Counted from the first letter of the stretch, positions 1 through 9,697 are shown. The stretch: DNA of 64,000 nucleotides from Pseudomonas veronii (GCF_001439695.1 NZ_JYLL01000010.1:1-64000); one strand, 5' to 3'. Numbers and translations are program-made. Notes: a model not told the origin generated them from the letters alone.

Positions 1-515
1 TATTGCATGACCTGCTCGCGCCTGGGGTAGTCGCGTTTCAGGCTGAACAGAAAGTCCTGGCCTTCAAAGTCGTGGCGGCTGCGCAGGATGCTTTCGACGA
101 TCTGCGGCACGGATTGATGCTGGTAGATGCGAAATTGTCTGCCTTGGCCGAGCAGGGCCAGGCGCGACTGCAGAGTGATTTCATAACGGGCCTGGTCGTT
201 CGAGCCGGATTGACGCTTGAAGCCGGTGACCACACCGTGCAAGGTGCGCAGCGGTTTGACCGCGGGCGCGCTGAAGCCTGAGGGCGGTGGTTTTTGCGGG
301 GCGGCGTGCAGGCTGAAACGGGCGTCCTGGCCAAGCAGGGTTTCGGCGGCGAGGTCACGTTCGGTGCTGGTGAATTCCACGCGATAGGTGAAGGGCTGGC
401 TCAGGTGTTCGTGGCCTTCAAAGGCCAACACGTCGAGACGGGCTTCGATGTTGTGCACACTCAGGGTGTGCCGGCTGTGGTCGAAGAAAGCCTGCAATCC
501 GCTCAGCACGTTCAC
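1..515 (-). CDS. vgrG: T6SS spike protein VgrG (TssI), N-terminal part, cut by the window edge
   Basis: Reading from a GTG at 515 gives an open frame to the left edge (about 171 codons) beginning VNVLSGLQAFFDHSRHTL and continuing with the VgrG/phage gpD-like N-terminal domain (LSQPFTYRVEF, LHGVVTGFKR, FEGQDFLFSL). VgrG trimers cap the Hcp tube and carry effectors. The GTG overlaps the clpV stop codon in a GTGA tetranucleotide, so translation is probably coupled; a second GTG at 509 is possible. An ATG-only search misses this gene. It lies directly after clpV in a T6SS operon, which supports the call. The rest of the protein, including any effector extension, lies outside the window. Confidence 0.88.
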   Translation of the reverse strand, partial: MNVLSGLQAFFDHSRHTLSVHNIEARLDVLAFEGHEHLSQPFTYRVEFTSTERDLAAETLLGQDARFSLHAAPQKPPPSGFSAPAVKPLRTLHGVVTGFKRQSGSNDQARYEITLQSRLALLGQGRQFRIYQHQSVPQIVESILRSRHDFEGQDFLFSLKRDYPRREQVMQ

Positions 516-3166
516 ACCTCCAGGGCGACGGCCTGCGCCGTGTCTTGAACATCGCTGAAATGCAGACTGATCCCTTCATCCTCGCTATAGCCCAAGCTCA
601 CGCCGTGGGTGCGCAGTTGCGCCGCTCGACGCGCCAACAGGTGTTGACTGAGGACCGGCAGGAGCTGCTCGTTAAGCAAGCTGTCGATGTTGCGTGCGCC
701 CGAATCCGGTAGCAGGCAGGCAGCAACCAAGGCGTCGTTCAGGGTGTCGTCAATCCGGCAATCCAGGCCGTAATGACGCTGCAGGCGCTTGGCGACCTGG
801 GCCAGCTTGATCGCAACAATGCATTTGAGTGCGTCGGCTCGCAGCGGGCGATAGATCAGGGTTTGAAAGCGCGCCAGCAACGCTGGCTGAAAGTGTTCGC
901 GCAGGATCGGACGCAGTCGTTCATGCAGCACGCTGTCCGGTATCTCCGGGTGTTCCTGCACGCTGGTGTGCAGTAGATCGCTGCCGAGGTTGGAGGTCAT
1001 CAGAATGACCGTGTTACGGAAGTCGATCTCGCGCCCTTCGCCATCGCGCATAAACCCACGATCGAAGACTTGGTAGAACAGGTTAAGCACATCGCGATGC
1101 GCCTTTTCCACCTCGTCGAGCAACACAACGCTGTAGGGCCGCTGGCGCACGGCTTCGGTCAATACACCGCCCCGGCCGTAGCCGACGTAGCCGGGTGGCG
1201 AGCCTTTGAGTTGACTGACTGTGTGGGCTTCCTGGTACTCGGAAAAGTTGAGGGTGATCAGTGATTTTTCGCCGCCGAACAGGCTGTCGGCCAAGGCCAG
1301 CGCCGTTTCGGTCTTGCCTACGCCGCTGGTGCCGACCAGCAGGAACACGCCCAACGGCGCCTTCTCATCGGTGAGCCCGGTTTTGGCCGCACGCAGGCGC
1401 TGAGCCAAGGCACTCAAGGCCGGAGCCTGGCCGATCACGCGCGCTTGCAATTGCTGTTCGAGCAGCAGCAGATTGGCCTGCTCGTCCTTGAGTAAGCTGC
1501 CCAGCGGCACGCCGGTCCAGTCGGCGATGACTTGCGCCACGCTACGTGCGTCGACGTCCAAAGACAGCAGTGGCTGGCTGCCTTGAATGTCACTCAACTG
1601 CCGTTGCAACTGTGCACAGGTATCCCGCTGCGGTGGCTGCGCCTGGCGCGCAGCAATCAGTTGTTGGGCCAGATCGAGTTCTTGGCGGTATTGCTGTTCC
1701 AGATCGGCGTGCTGACGTTGCAGATCGGCGTGTTGCGCGGCAATCGTCGCCAGACGCTCATCCACGCTGTGGCCGCCAAGCCGCTGATCCTGCTCCAGCG
1801 CTTGGCCCTCCAGTTCCAGGGCCACTTGCAGGGCACTCAGACGGCGCAACGCCTGCGGTTCGCATTCCAGGCTCATGCACACACGGGCGCTGGCAGTGTC
1901 CAGCAGGTCGACGGCTTTGTCCGGCAACTGGCGCCCCGTCAGGTAGCGCCTCGACAGGCTGACCGCCGCCTGCACTGCCGCATCCTGGATGTGCACACCG
2001 TGATGGCTGGCGTAGCGCGCCTTGAGCCCGCGTAACATCAGGCAAGCGTTCGCGTCGTCCGGTTCCTCGACCTTGACCATTTGAAAGCGTCTTTCCAAAG
2101 CGGCATCACGCTCGAAATACTGCTTGTATTCACTCCAGGTGGTCGCGGCGATGGTGCGCAACTCGCCACGGGCCAGAGCGGGCTTGAGCAGGTTGGCCGC
2201 ATCGGCGCCGCCGGCCTGGTTGCCGGCCCCGACCAGGGTATGGGCCTCATCGATAAACAACAGCACCGGTTGTTCGCACTGCTGTACGGCGTCGATCACG
2301 TTTTTCAGGCGTTGTTCGAACTCGCCCTTGACGCCAGCGCCGGCTTGCAACAATCCCAGGTCAAGGGTACGCACACTGACTGTTTTGAGACTGTCCGGCA
2401 CCTTGCCTTGGGCAATGCTCAACGCCAGGCCTTCGACCAGCGCCGTTTTGCCGACACCAGGCTCGCCCACCAGGATCGGATTGTTTTTGCGCCGACGGCT
2501 GAGGATGTCAATGACCTGACGGATTTCATCATCGCGGCCGAACACCGGGTCGATCTTCCCTTGCGCGGCCTTGGCGGTCAGGTCCTGGGTGAACCTGTCC
2601 AGCAGCGCCGCTAACGCATCGTCTTTCGACACGCTGGGCGGGAGTATGGCGAGTTCACTTGAAGGCACCGCGATCACTGACGTCTGCACCGCGCGGCGCT
2701 CTTCGGAGGTTTGGTCCAGCAGCACCTGCAGCCGCTGCAACTGCGCCTCACTGAGACTGAGCAAAGGCCATACGGCTTCGCACGCCAGCAGGTTGGGCGT
2801 CTCCATCAACGCGCTCAGCAGATGTACGGAACGCAGGCTGTCGTTGTGCTCGTCCAATGAGGCACGCAACCAGGCATTTTTGATCAGTTGCTGCAATGGC
2901 GCCGACAGCTGCGGCTTGCTCTGCACGCTACGCGGCAGACGATCGATGTGCTCCAGCAAGCCATACCACAACGTCTCCATATTCCACTCATAGCGACGTG
3001 CGATCACGGTCAGGTCGCCTTCACCTTGCCCCAGCAACTTGAGTAGCCAGTGTTCGACGGTGATCTGCGCGTGGGCACGGCTTTGGCACAGCGTGGCCGC
3101 TGCACTCAACGCCTGGGCGCAGTAAGGGTTGAGACGACGAAGCAAGCGCGTGGAATTCTGGGCCAT
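512..3166 (-). CDS. tssH: T6SS sheath-recycling AAA+ ATPase ClpV (TssH)
   Basis: 884 residues, normal for ClpV. The protein has a Clp N domain (about 1-160), a first AAA module with Walker A GEPGVGKT at 234-241 and Walker B with DEAH near 305, a middle helical region, and a second AAA module with GTSGVGKT near 610 followed by LLDEVEKAH and the pore-type motif GYVGYG. ClpV disassembles the contracted TssB/TssC sheath in the cytoplasm so that subunits can be reused. The start has an AAGGATG ribosome site. It follows hcp after about 155 bases and overlaps vgrG by 4 bases. The T6SS context and the ClpV-type N domain favour ClpV over housekeeping ClpB. Confidence 0.96.
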   Translation of the reverse strand: MAQNSTRLLRRLNPYCAQALSAAATLCQSRAHAQITVEHWLLKLLGQGEGDLTVIARRYEWNMETLWYGLLEHIDRLPRSVQSKPQLSAPLQQLIKNAWLRASLDEHNDSLRSVHLLSALMETPNLLACEAVWPLLSLSEAQLQRLQVLLDQTSEERRAVQTSVIAVPSSELAILPPSVSKDDALAALLDRFTQDLTAKAAQGKIDPVFGRDDEIRQVIDILSRRRKNNPILVGEPGVGKTALVEGLALSIAQGKVPDSLKTVSVRTLDLGLLQAGAGVKGEFEQRLKNVIDAVQQCEQPVLLFIDEAHTLVGAGNQAGGADAANLLKPALARGELRTIAATTWSEYKQYFERDAALERRFQMVKVEEPDDANACLMLRGLKARYASHHGVHIQDAAVQAAVSLSRRYLTGRQLPDKAVDLLDTASARVCMSLECEPQALRRLSALQVALELEGQALEQDQRLGGHSVDERLATIAAQHADLQRQHADLEQQYRQELDLAQQLIAARQAQPPQRDTCAQLQRQLSDIQGSQPLLSLDVDARSVAQVIADWTGVPLGSLLKDEQANLLLLEQQLQARVIGQAPALSALAQRLRAAKTGLTDEKAPLGVFLLVGTSGVGKTETALALADSLFGGEKSLITLNFSEYQEAHTVSQLKGSPPGYVGYGRGGVLTEAVRQRPYSVVLLDEVEKAHRDVLNLFYQVFDRGFMRDGEGREIDFRNTVILMTSNLGSDLLHTSVQEHPEIPDSVLHERLRPILREHFQPALLARFQTLIYRPLRADALKCIVAIKLAQVAKRLQRHYGLDCRIDDTLNDALVAACLLPDSGARNIDSLLNEQLLPVLSQHLLARRAAQLRTHGVSLGYSEDEGISLHFSDVQDTAQAVALEV

Positions 3167-3278
3167 ACGGCTACATCCTTGTTCGGTGATGGTGGTACGC
3201 GATCGTTAACGCCAGTCGCGGGCCGGAAACTCGATGTGTTTGGCTGAACGCCCGCGAACGGACGCTCAACCCAGCACA

Positions 3279-3316
3279 CCGGGAGCCAGCAGGCAAAGAC
3301 CCACCTGCTGCTCCGG
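3279..3316 (-). terminator. Hairpin between hcp and clpV (possible attenuator)
   Basis: A GC-rich inverted repeat (CCGGGAGCCAGCAGG paired with CCTGCTGCTCCGGG, one bulged base, 10-base loop) starts 6 bases after the hcp stop. It has no T-run on the minus strand, so it may be an mRNA-stabilising or partial-termination structure. That would fit the need for much more Hcp than ClpV, but this is inference. Confidence 0.4.
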
Positions 3317-3321
3317 GCGTA

Positions 3322-3813
3322 TCAAGCGCTTTGGCGTTCATTCCACGAATCGGAGTGGATGATGTTGCCGTCCTTGTAGGTCCAGGTGACCTTCTCGTAA
3401 CGCAACTCCACCTGCTCGAGGTGGTTGTGCTTCTCTTTGCTGGGGTCTTTGACGTCGTGCATTTTCGGCGCGACTTTCACGACCTTGACCTCTTCGAGTT
3501 TGGTGATGAAGTACTCGACCTCCTGCCCCGCATCATCGATGCGGTACCACTTGAACTCGGCACTCTTGAGGGTTTGCCCGGTGGTGACCGCCTTGTAGAG
3601 ATAGGGGCTGGAGGCATCGATTTCCTTGGAAAACAGAAACGGGGTATGAACCCGCGTACCGGTCAATTTCCCGGTGTTGTTGTCGGTGGGGATGTACAGA
3701 CTGTGATCCTGGGCAACCACCTCGATGCTGCCCTCGCGTTGTTGCACGTTCACCGAACCCTTGATAGTTGCGCCGCCGTCGTCTTGCAGCCAGAGGTAAA
3801 CGGGAATTGCCAT
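3322..3813 (-). CDS. hcp: T6SS tube protein Hcp (TssD)
   Basis: 163 residues, the usual Hcp length, beginning MAIPVYLWLQDDGGATIKGSVN, with the Hcp pattern of hydrophilic beta strands (REGSIEVVAQDHSLYIP, HTPFLFSKEIDASSPYLYKAV) and the conserved C-terminal YEKVTWTYKDGNIIHSDSW. Hcp hexamers stack into the inner tube that is propelled through the sheath and secreted. The start has a strong AAGGAG site 6 bases upstream. It lies between the OmpA-domain gene and clpV in the T6SS operon, with a hairpin immediately after the stop. Confidence 0.97.
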   Translation of the reverse strand: MAIPVYLWLQDDGGATIKGSVNVQQREGSIEVVAQDHSLYIPTDNNTGKLTGTRVHTPFLFSKEIDASSPYLYKAVTTGQTLKSAEFKWYRIDDAGQEVEYFITKLEEVKVVKVAPKMHDVKDPSKEKHNHLEQVELRYEKVTWTYKDGNIIHSDSWNERQSA

Positions 3814-3837
3814 GTGAAGCTCCTTTTTCTCGTAGAT

Positions 3838-5556
3838 TTAAATGTCGCGGAATGCGACCGGGGGTTGCCTGTCCGGGCTTGCAACGGGAAGCGCGCAGGC
3901 CCGCGCCTCAGGTACCAGACGGATATCAACGCGGCGGTTGGCTGCACGCCCCGCCTCGGTGTCGTTACCGGCAATCGGCTGGCTGGCGCCGAAACCCTGC
4001 ACGGCAAAGCAGCTGTCGGGAATGCCGCCCATGCGTTGCATCCAGTCATGCACGGCAGCGGCGCGGGCGCGGGACAGTCGAAGGTTGTTCTCGGGGTCGC
4101 CAGTGGCATCGGTATGCCCCGAGATCACGATCAGCCAGCCGGGCTGGGCCTTGATATCGACCAGCGCATTGATCAGGATCTTGGCTGAATCCGCCTTAAG
4201 CTGGGCACTGCCGCTGGCGAACAGCGACAGGCTGTCCAACCGCACCGGGCTGGCAGCCCGCGCAGGCGATGCGGCCGGTGGCGGCTCAACGTGAGCAGCC
4301 AGTACCGCCAGCAGCGCAGCGCGCAGGCGTTCGCCGCGATACAGGCCCAGGCCGAATGCCGGGGGCGCACCGTGCCGGTAGTACGCGTCCAGACGCTGGG
4401 CGTCCTGGCGCAGCACGCCCACGGCACTTTCACGCCAAAGAAACTCGCGCTGATTACGCTGGGTCGGTTGCGGGATCGCCGAATAACGTCGCAGGTCATC
4501 ACTGACTTGGCGCAGCAACAGGGCGTTCTGCCACGCCGAACTGGCAAGTGCGACAACACCGGCGACAGCGAACAACCACAGCGCAACAACGCTCGCGCGT
4601 TGCACCGGGGAACGCAGCGGGCCGAGCGGCAGCAGGTTGAGCAAAGGGTCCGGGAACGGCAACACAGCATCGGCCACAACCGCCCTGTGATCCGCCAGCG
4701 CCACTTTGCTGCGTAACCATTGCTGCCACAGGTTCCCCTTCACGGCATGCGCCAATGCCGGCACCCACGTAACTGCGCAGATCGCCGCCAGGCCAGAGGC
4801 GCTACGCATGACAAGGTGCGGCAGTACCGCTTCGTGAAGCCAGGCCACAGCGCTGTTCAGTTGAATGCTGGCGTGCATCCGAGCGGCCTGCCTGGGCGAG
4901 TCAGCGGGTTGCTGTTGCCAGTCATCCAGGCTGACGCAAGCACCCGCATCACACACACGGACCTCGGCCTGCCCGCTGCCCCAACAGAACCAGGGTGCCT
5001 CGTCCTGCAGGGTTTGCAGGTAGCTCACCAGCAACAGCGGCAGCGCAACCCCGCGTTTGCGGGCCAAGGCCAGTTGATGACTGAAGGCGCGCATCTGACC
5101 GGCGAGTACCGCCCCATCACTGTGCGCGCCGGGGCTGACGCTGAACATCACGCCCAGTTGCCCGGCCCAGCCCGGCCGCAAGGCCAGAAGGTGATCGGTG
5201 ATAGCCGGCAGTTGCTCCAGGCTCGGTACGCGCACGTAGCACCCTCGCTCGGTCACCCGCAGGGCCAACTGCCCGACGGCAACCCCGCCGAACAGCCCAT
5301 CCAGGCCATCACCGCAGACCAGCACCACCGGCTGACGAAACCCCGCAGCGGGCAGCACCATGCCCTCGGCCAACCTCACCGACCCACGCTGCCGCTCGGC
5401 GCGCAGGCGCAGCGATACCCAGGCCCACGTCACACAGCACACCGCGATCAGCACGCCGAGCACACGCGCCCACATCGCCAGCGGAATGATGAGCAGCAAC
5501 GCGAGGACGAGGACACCGGCCCACAGGTAAAGGATGCGATGCAGATTGAAGGTCAT
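3838..5556 (-). CDS. T6SS-associated OmpA/MotB-domain membrane protein
   Basis: About 572 residues. Two adjacent N-terminal membrane segments (about residues 7-46) precede a large domain I cannot place, then a third hydrophobic segment near 330 and a C-terminal OmpA-like peptidoglycan-binding domain (about 440-555). The latter has SGHTDATGDPENNLRLSRARA, including the Asp and Arg that bind diaminopimelate in this fold. In many T6SSs this domain is fused to TssL; here TssL lacks it, so this separate protein probably anchors the membrane complex to peptidoglycan. The ATG at 5556 sits 9 bases after AGGGG; a GTG at 5562 directly after the tssL stop is the alternative. The N-terminal domain has no P-loop, which argues against it being TssM. 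Confidence 0.8.
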   Translation of the reverse strand: MTFNLHRILYLWAGVLVLALLLIIPLAMWARVLGVLIAVCCVTWAWVSLRLRAERQRGSVRLAEGMVLPAAGFRQPVVLVCGDGLDGLFGGVAVGQLALRVTERGCYVRVPSLEQLPAITDHLLALRPGWAGQLGVMFSVSPGAHSDGAVLAGQMRAFSHQLALARKRGVALPLLLVSYLQTLQDEAPWFCWGSGQAEVRVCDAGACVSLDDWQQQPADSPRQAARMHASIQLNSAVAWLHEAVLPHLVMRSASGLAAICAVTWVPALAHAVKGNLWQQWLRSKVALADHRAVVADAVLPFPDPLLNLLPLGPLRSPVQRASVVALWLFAVAGVVALASSAWQNALLLRQVSDDLRRYSAIPQPTQRNQREFLWRESAVGVLRQDAQRLDAYYRHGAPPAFGLGLYRGERLRAALLAVLAAHVEPPPAASPARAASPVRLDSLSLFASGSAQLKADSAKILINALVDIKAQPGWLIVISGHTDATGDPENNLRLSRARAAAVHDWMQRMGGIPDSCFAVQGFGASQPIAGNDTEAGRAANRRVDIRLVPEARACALPVASPDRQPPVAFRDI

Positions 5557-5562
5557 CCGCAC

Positions 5563-6246
5563 TTACCCCTGATCAGGCAAGAGCGAGGCAATTGCATCGC
5601 TCAGCAGATGATCCAATCCCCACCACGTCGCAACCAGCAACAGGGCCACTGTCAGCAGATGAATCAAGGGCGAGCGCAGCCAGCCAAAACCCGCGCTGAG
5701 TTCGCCACCGACCACCTGCGTCGGCATGTGTTGGCTGACCTTGAACGGCGCCACCTGTGCGTTGAGAGCAGCCAATAGTTGCTCGCGTCCGGGGTCGCTC
5801 AAATCACGATAGCGCCCGCGAAAACCCAACATCAATACGCGCTGAAATACCGTCAACACATGCCGGTCCGGCGCGGGTTCGCTCAACACGTCACGCATGG
5901 CCTCGTACAGAAACTCACCGGCCTGATGACGATTGAAGAACTTGGCCTGCAACGGTTCGCTGGCCCAGGCGGCGCGGGCATCTGCGTCGGCGCAGGTCAG
6001 CACCGTTTCGTCGAGTAGCGCGCATTGAGCATGACTGATGTGGTCGATGTTGCGCTGACTCAGGCCCGCCCGTTCAAGGTGCTGCCGAGCTTGCTCAACC
6101 TGTTCGATACAAAGCTGGCCCAACTCCCGGCCAGGTTGCACCGAGGCGCCCTGGCGCAACTCGACCACCAATAGGTAGGTGTCCTGTAACAGCGCGTCGA
6201 TATCCACCGCTGCTGCGGCTTGCTCGTTGGAAGGCGTCGGTTTCAT
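5563..6246 (-). CDS. tssL: T6SS inner-membrane protein TssL (DotU family)
   Basis: 227 residues: a cytoplasmic DotU helical domain (LLQDTYLLVVELRQGA, LLDETVLTCADA, FFNRHQAGEFLYEAM, MLGFRGRYRD) followed by one C-terminal membrane segment near residues 200-218 (IHLLTVALLLVATWWGL). It lacks the peptidoglycan-binding extension found in longer TssL proteins, which the next gene encodes separately. TssL forms the membrane complex with TssM and TssJ, neither of which is in the window, and contacts the baseplate through TssK. It overlaps tssK by 4 bases, so translation is likely coupled. Confidence 0.95.
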   Translation of the reverse strand: MKPTPSNEQAAAAVDIDALLQDTYLLVVELRQGASVQPGRELGQLCIEQVEQARQHLERAGLSQRNIDHISHAQCALLDETVLTCADADARAAWASEPLQAKFFNRHQAGEFLYEAMRDVLSEPAPDRHVLTVFQRVLMLGFRGRYRDLSDPGREQLLAALNAQVAPFKVSQHMPTQVVGGELSAGFGWLRSPLIHLLTVALLLVATWWGLDHLLSDAIASLLPDQG

Positions 6247-7598
6247 GAGCGCAGCACCGCAAACAGTTCCAGCTTGACGTCGACCAAGCTGCTGGGAACG
6301 TAGAAAGCACAGACCCCTTCGTCCAACACCGCCTGCCCCTTGGAATGCCCGAGATCCAGTGCGAAGTACTGATTTTCCAGGCGCAATGGAATCGCCGCCG
6401 GCACATGGCTGAGGGACTGCAACGGCACCCCGTCGAGCGCCGCGTTGATCAGATAATCGACCTCATCCGGCGTACCGATCTTGCACAGGCGCGGGAACTG
6501 GTCCTGCACCTGCGCCGCCGGTAGCCGACTGCGCACCGACAGATAGAAATCGGCCCCCTCACGCTCGCGCAAACGCGGGTCATTCAGCGTGACTTGCCAA
6601 CGATTGGCCCCCTGCACCTCCAGGCTCAAAGCAATGACCCGCGACGGCAGACTGGCCTCCAACAACAGCGACAGGGTGTGCATCAGCGGCGGGAATACCG
6701 CCTCCAACGAGGTGTGCCGATAAGCGGGGATTTTGTCTACGTCGTGTTCCAGCGAAAACGTGAGCAGGCCACCGGCGAGCTTGATCAGTTGCTGGTAGAC
6801 CTGCTCGGGGTGGCGCGCGGGAAACTCCCGAAGATCGGCCAATACCGGCTGGTAGGTATTCAACGCATTGAGCAGCCAGAACAGCGACACGTCGGCGACG
6901 GCAAAGTCGGCCATGCGCTGATTGCTTTCCCGCCGCATGCCCATGAGCCGTTGCCGCTTGGCGGACAATTGCGTCAACAGGTTGTCCAGCTGGTTCAGCA
7001 ACCCCGGGTGCGCGGCGAAGCTCAGCAACGGCGGCACATAGCCCGGGTCGAGGCTCCAGGCGCCCTGCCCGTCGCGCACCAGGCGCGCGAGCGGACACGT
7101 CATGTAGTCCGCATTATCGTCGCGCTGCAGACGCAGGCTCAGAGCATGCTCCAGCACGCCTATCGACTGCACCTCATCGGCATACATATCCTGTACGTCG
7201 CGCCAAGACTGGCGATAGCGTGTGGGCCGATCGGCCCTGCCACCGTCGAACAGGCAGTTGTCTCCATTCGCCTGTTCCAGGGGCAAGGCCAAGTGCAATA
7301 ACGCGTCCTGATCTTCGTCGGCCAGCAACTGCGCCAGCTCCAAGGCCGGAGGCAGGCGGTCGACCTGCTCGGTGTCGATCCAGGTGCCATCGGGCATGCG
7401 GACCCGCAACTGAGTCGCCTTGAGCTTACCCAGCCGTAATGCATCCAGGTCGAACCCTACCGCCTGGACACCCCAGGGGTGCGCCAGGGCCAGGTGCGCG
7501 AGTTGTTCGTTGGTCCAAGCCTCCCAGCGCGCCTGTTGCTGGAATTGTTGCGGCGACAGCAACGCCCCGGCGGCCCACAGAGGGCGATCGATATTCAT
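6243..7598 (-). CDS. tssK: T6SS baseplate adaptor TssK
   Basis: 451 residues, typical for TssK, beginning MNIDRPLWAAGALLSPQQFQQQ, the phage receptor-binding-protein-like shoulder domain, and containing the helical middle and C-terminal head regions. TssK trimers connect the TssEFG baseplate to TssL/TssM in the inner membrane. The gene lies 23 bases after tssC and overlaps tssL by 4 bases, so tssB-tssC-tssK-tssL form one operon. The family assignment rests on the recognisable N-terminus, the length and the position. Confidence 0.93.
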   Translation of the reverse strand: MNIDRPLWAAGALLSPQQFQQQARWEAWTNEQLAHLALAHPWGVQAVGFDLDALRLGKLKATQLRVRMPDGTWIDTEQVDRLPPALELAQLLADEDQDALLHLALPLEQANGDNCLFDGGRADRPTRYRQSWRDVQDMYADEVQSIGVLEHALSLRLQRDDNADYMTCPLARLVRDGQGAWSLDPGYVPPLLSFAAHPGLLNQLDNLLTQLSAKRQRLMGMRRESNQRMADFAVADVSLFWLLNALNTYQPVLADLREFPARHPEQVYQQLIKLAGGLLTFSLEHDVDKIPAYRHTSLEAVFPPLMHTLSLLLEASLPSRVIALSLEVQGANRWQVTLNDPRLREREGADFYLSVRSRLPAAQVQDQFPRLCKIGTPDEVDYLINAALDGVPLQSLSHVPAAIPLRLENQYFALDLGHSKGQAVLDEGVCAFYVPSSLVDVKLELFAVLRS

Positions 7599-7621
7599 GG
7601 CATCGTTTCCCTACGACTGAA

Positions 7622-9160
7622 TCAGGCTTTGGCCTTGGGCATCTGCGAAACCAGTGACAAGTTCACGTCCATACCCTCGACCTGGAAGTGCGGCACGGCA
7701 TACAACTTGACGCGGAAGAAACCGGGGTTGTCCTCGATGTCTTCCACCGTGACCTTCGCCTCCCGCAGCGGGTGTGAGGCCTGCAAGTCATCGCCCGGAT
7801 CAGTCATCTCGGTGACCAGCCCGCCGATCCACTTGTTCAACTCCAGCTCCAGCAAACGCCGGTCCTTGGTGGTGCCAATGTTTTCGCGCTGGATCAGCTT
7901 CAGATAGTGAGCAATGCGTGACAGCAGAAAAATGTAAGGCAGGCGTGCGTTGATTCGACTGTTCGCGGTGGCGTCGGCTGTGTCGTACAGCGCCGGCTTT
8001 TGCGCGGAGTTGGCCGAGAAGAAACACGCATAGTCGCGGTTCTTGTAGTACGAGAGCGGAATGAAACCGAGGTTGGCGAACTCGAACTCACGGGTTTCCG
8101 GAATCATCACTTCGGAAGGAATCTTGACCTGATTGCCGGTGCCCAAGTCATACAAATGGATAGGCAGTTCAGTGACCGCACCACCCGACTGCGGCCCACG
8201 TATCTGCACGCACCAACCGTTGCTGATGAAGCTTTTGACCATGTTCGCGGCAAAGGCAAACGATGCGTTGGTCCACAGGTACTTGTGGTGATCCGGCCCT
8301 TTGACATTCTCGACGTAATTGAAGCTGCGCACAGGAACGGTGTCGGGCCCGTAGGGCAAGCGCCCCAGGACGCGCGGCATGGTCAGGCCGATGTAACGCG
8401 CGTCGTCACTGTCACGGAATGACTTCCACTTGATGTATTCGGCACGATCAAAATAGTTGCCGATGTCCTTGATCGCGGCCACCTCCTCCATGGTTTCCTT
8501 GCCGAAGAACGCTGGGCCTACAGCCCCCACAAACGGCATGTGGGCGGCGGCGGCGACTTTGGAAATATTGCGCAGCAGCGCGATGTCCTGAGGCCTGCGA
8601 TCGAATTCGTAGTTTGAAATAGCCGCCGCAATCGGCTCGCCCCCCGGGGTGTCGTACTCCTGCGTGTAGGTATGCAGGTACAAGCCGCTCTGGGCAATTT
8701 CAGGCGCGTCCTCGAAGTCTTGCACCAGGTGGTCCTTGCTGACATCCAATAGTTCTATGCGAACGTTCTGACGGAAATCCGTCTGATCAATCAGCGATTT
8801 CACACCGCGCCAGGTTGACTCGACGCGCTGGAAGTCCGGATGGTGCATGACCGCATCGAGTTGACGGCCAATCTGCCGGTCCAACGAAGCAATATGCTCA
8901 TCCAACAGGACTTTATCCAAACGCTCGATTTTTTGCGGCGATTGCTTAAGCAACTTTAAAAACACACTGACCGCTGCCGTCACCCGCTCATCGGCGGACA
9001 CCTCGGACAGCGCATCCGAGTTCTGGAAGATATCAATACCGGCCAATTCAGCAACAGGACTTAAATTGATCTTGTTAAACAGCGCAGCATAAACACCCGC
9101 AGACTCTTCAGACAACACTGTGGCGCCGCGCGCTTGCACGTTGGAATGCTCTAAGGACAT
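7622..9160 (-). CDS. tssC: T6SS contractile sheath large subunit TssC (VipB)
   Basis: 512 residues, normal for TssC. Diagnostic blocks are present: DAVMHHPDFQRVESTWRG, NYEFDRRPQDIALLRNISKV, MPRVLGRLPYG and the C-terminal EDNPGFFRVKLYAVPHFQVEGMDV. TssC pairs with TssB to build the cytoplasmic sheath around the Hcp tube. It is 33 bases after tssB in the same operon. Confidence 0.98.
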   Translation of the reverse strand: MSLEHSNVQARGATVLSEESAGVYAALFNKINLSPVAELAGIDIFQNSDALSEVSADERVTAAVSVFLKLLKQSPQKIERLDKVLLDEHIASLDRQIGRQLDAVMHHPDFQRVESTWRGVKSLIDQTDFRQNVRIELLDVSKDHLVQDFEDAPEIAQSGLYLHTYTQEYDTPGGEPIAAAISNYEFDRRPQDIALLRNISKVAAAAHMPFVGAVGPAFFGKETMEEVAAIKDIGNYFDRAEYIKWKSFRDSDDARYIGLTMPRVLGRLPYGPDTVPVRSFNYVENVKGPDHHKYLWTNASFAFAANMVKSFISNGWCVQIRGPQSGGAVTELPIHLYDLGTGNQVKIPSEVMIPETREFEFANLGFIPLSYYKNRDYACFFSANSAQKPALYDTADATANSRINARLPYIFLLSRIAHYLKLIQRENIGTTKDRRLLELELNKWIGGLVTEMTDPGDDLQASHPLREAKVTVEDIEDNPGFFRVKLYAVPHFQVEGMDVNLSLVSQMPKAKA

Positions 9161-9193
9161 GATTTAACTTCCCTTTTAAATTACCGCTATGAA

Positions 9194-9697
9194 TTAACGT
9201 TCTTCTTCAGGCGCCAAGGCAGCCAACTCAGCGCGCAGTTCGTCACTGAGCGCGTCATCCTTGAGGATGCGCTCCAACTCATGGCGGAAGGTCACGTTGT
9301 CCAGCAGATTCGATTTGAGATCACGCAACAGGTTGCGCATCGCCAATAACGCACGCAGTTGTGGAATCTGCCGTGCGACCTGCTCAGGCTCGAAGTCCTT
9401 CATGCACCGGAAACTCAGTTCGACAGCGGTGTCGGACGCATCGTCGTCCAAGGTGTTGTCGACAGCCAGCTTCAGACCCGGCGAGAACTCGCCCAGGACG
9501 CTGTCAAAGTTGTTCTTATTGATATCAACCTTGCCGCGCTCGGAGAGCGGACGCTGTTCTTTACCGTTACTGTAGTCACCCAGCACCATCAGTTTCAAAG
9601 GTAACTCAACCTTTTTCTGCGCACCACCGGTATGCAGGTCGAGCTTGATATTAACCCTGGCCTTGGGCACTTCATTTTGAAAGCTGCTTAGCGTCAT
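9194..9697 (-). CDS. tssB: T6SS contractile sheath small subunit TssB (VipA)
   Basis: 167 residues from the ATG at 9697: MTLSSFQNEVPKARVNIKLD then LHTGGAQKKVELPLKLMVLGD, the conserved TssB start. The frame also contains an in-frame ATG at 9727, but no ribosome site precedes it and family members start near the SFQNE block, so 9697 is preferred. TssB interlocks with TssC to form the sheath and carries the helix recognised by ClpV. It is the first gene of the visible T6SS operon; the promoter should be in the AT-rich region to its right. Confidence 0.95.
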   Translation of the reverse strand: MTLSSFQNEVPKARVNIKLDLHTGGAQKKVELPLKLMVLGDYSNGKEQRPLSERGKVDINKNNFDSVLGEFSPGLKLAVDNTLDDDASDTAVELSFRCMKDFEPEQVARQIPQLRALLAMRNLLRDLKSNLLDNVTFRHELERILKDDALSDELRAELAALAPEEER

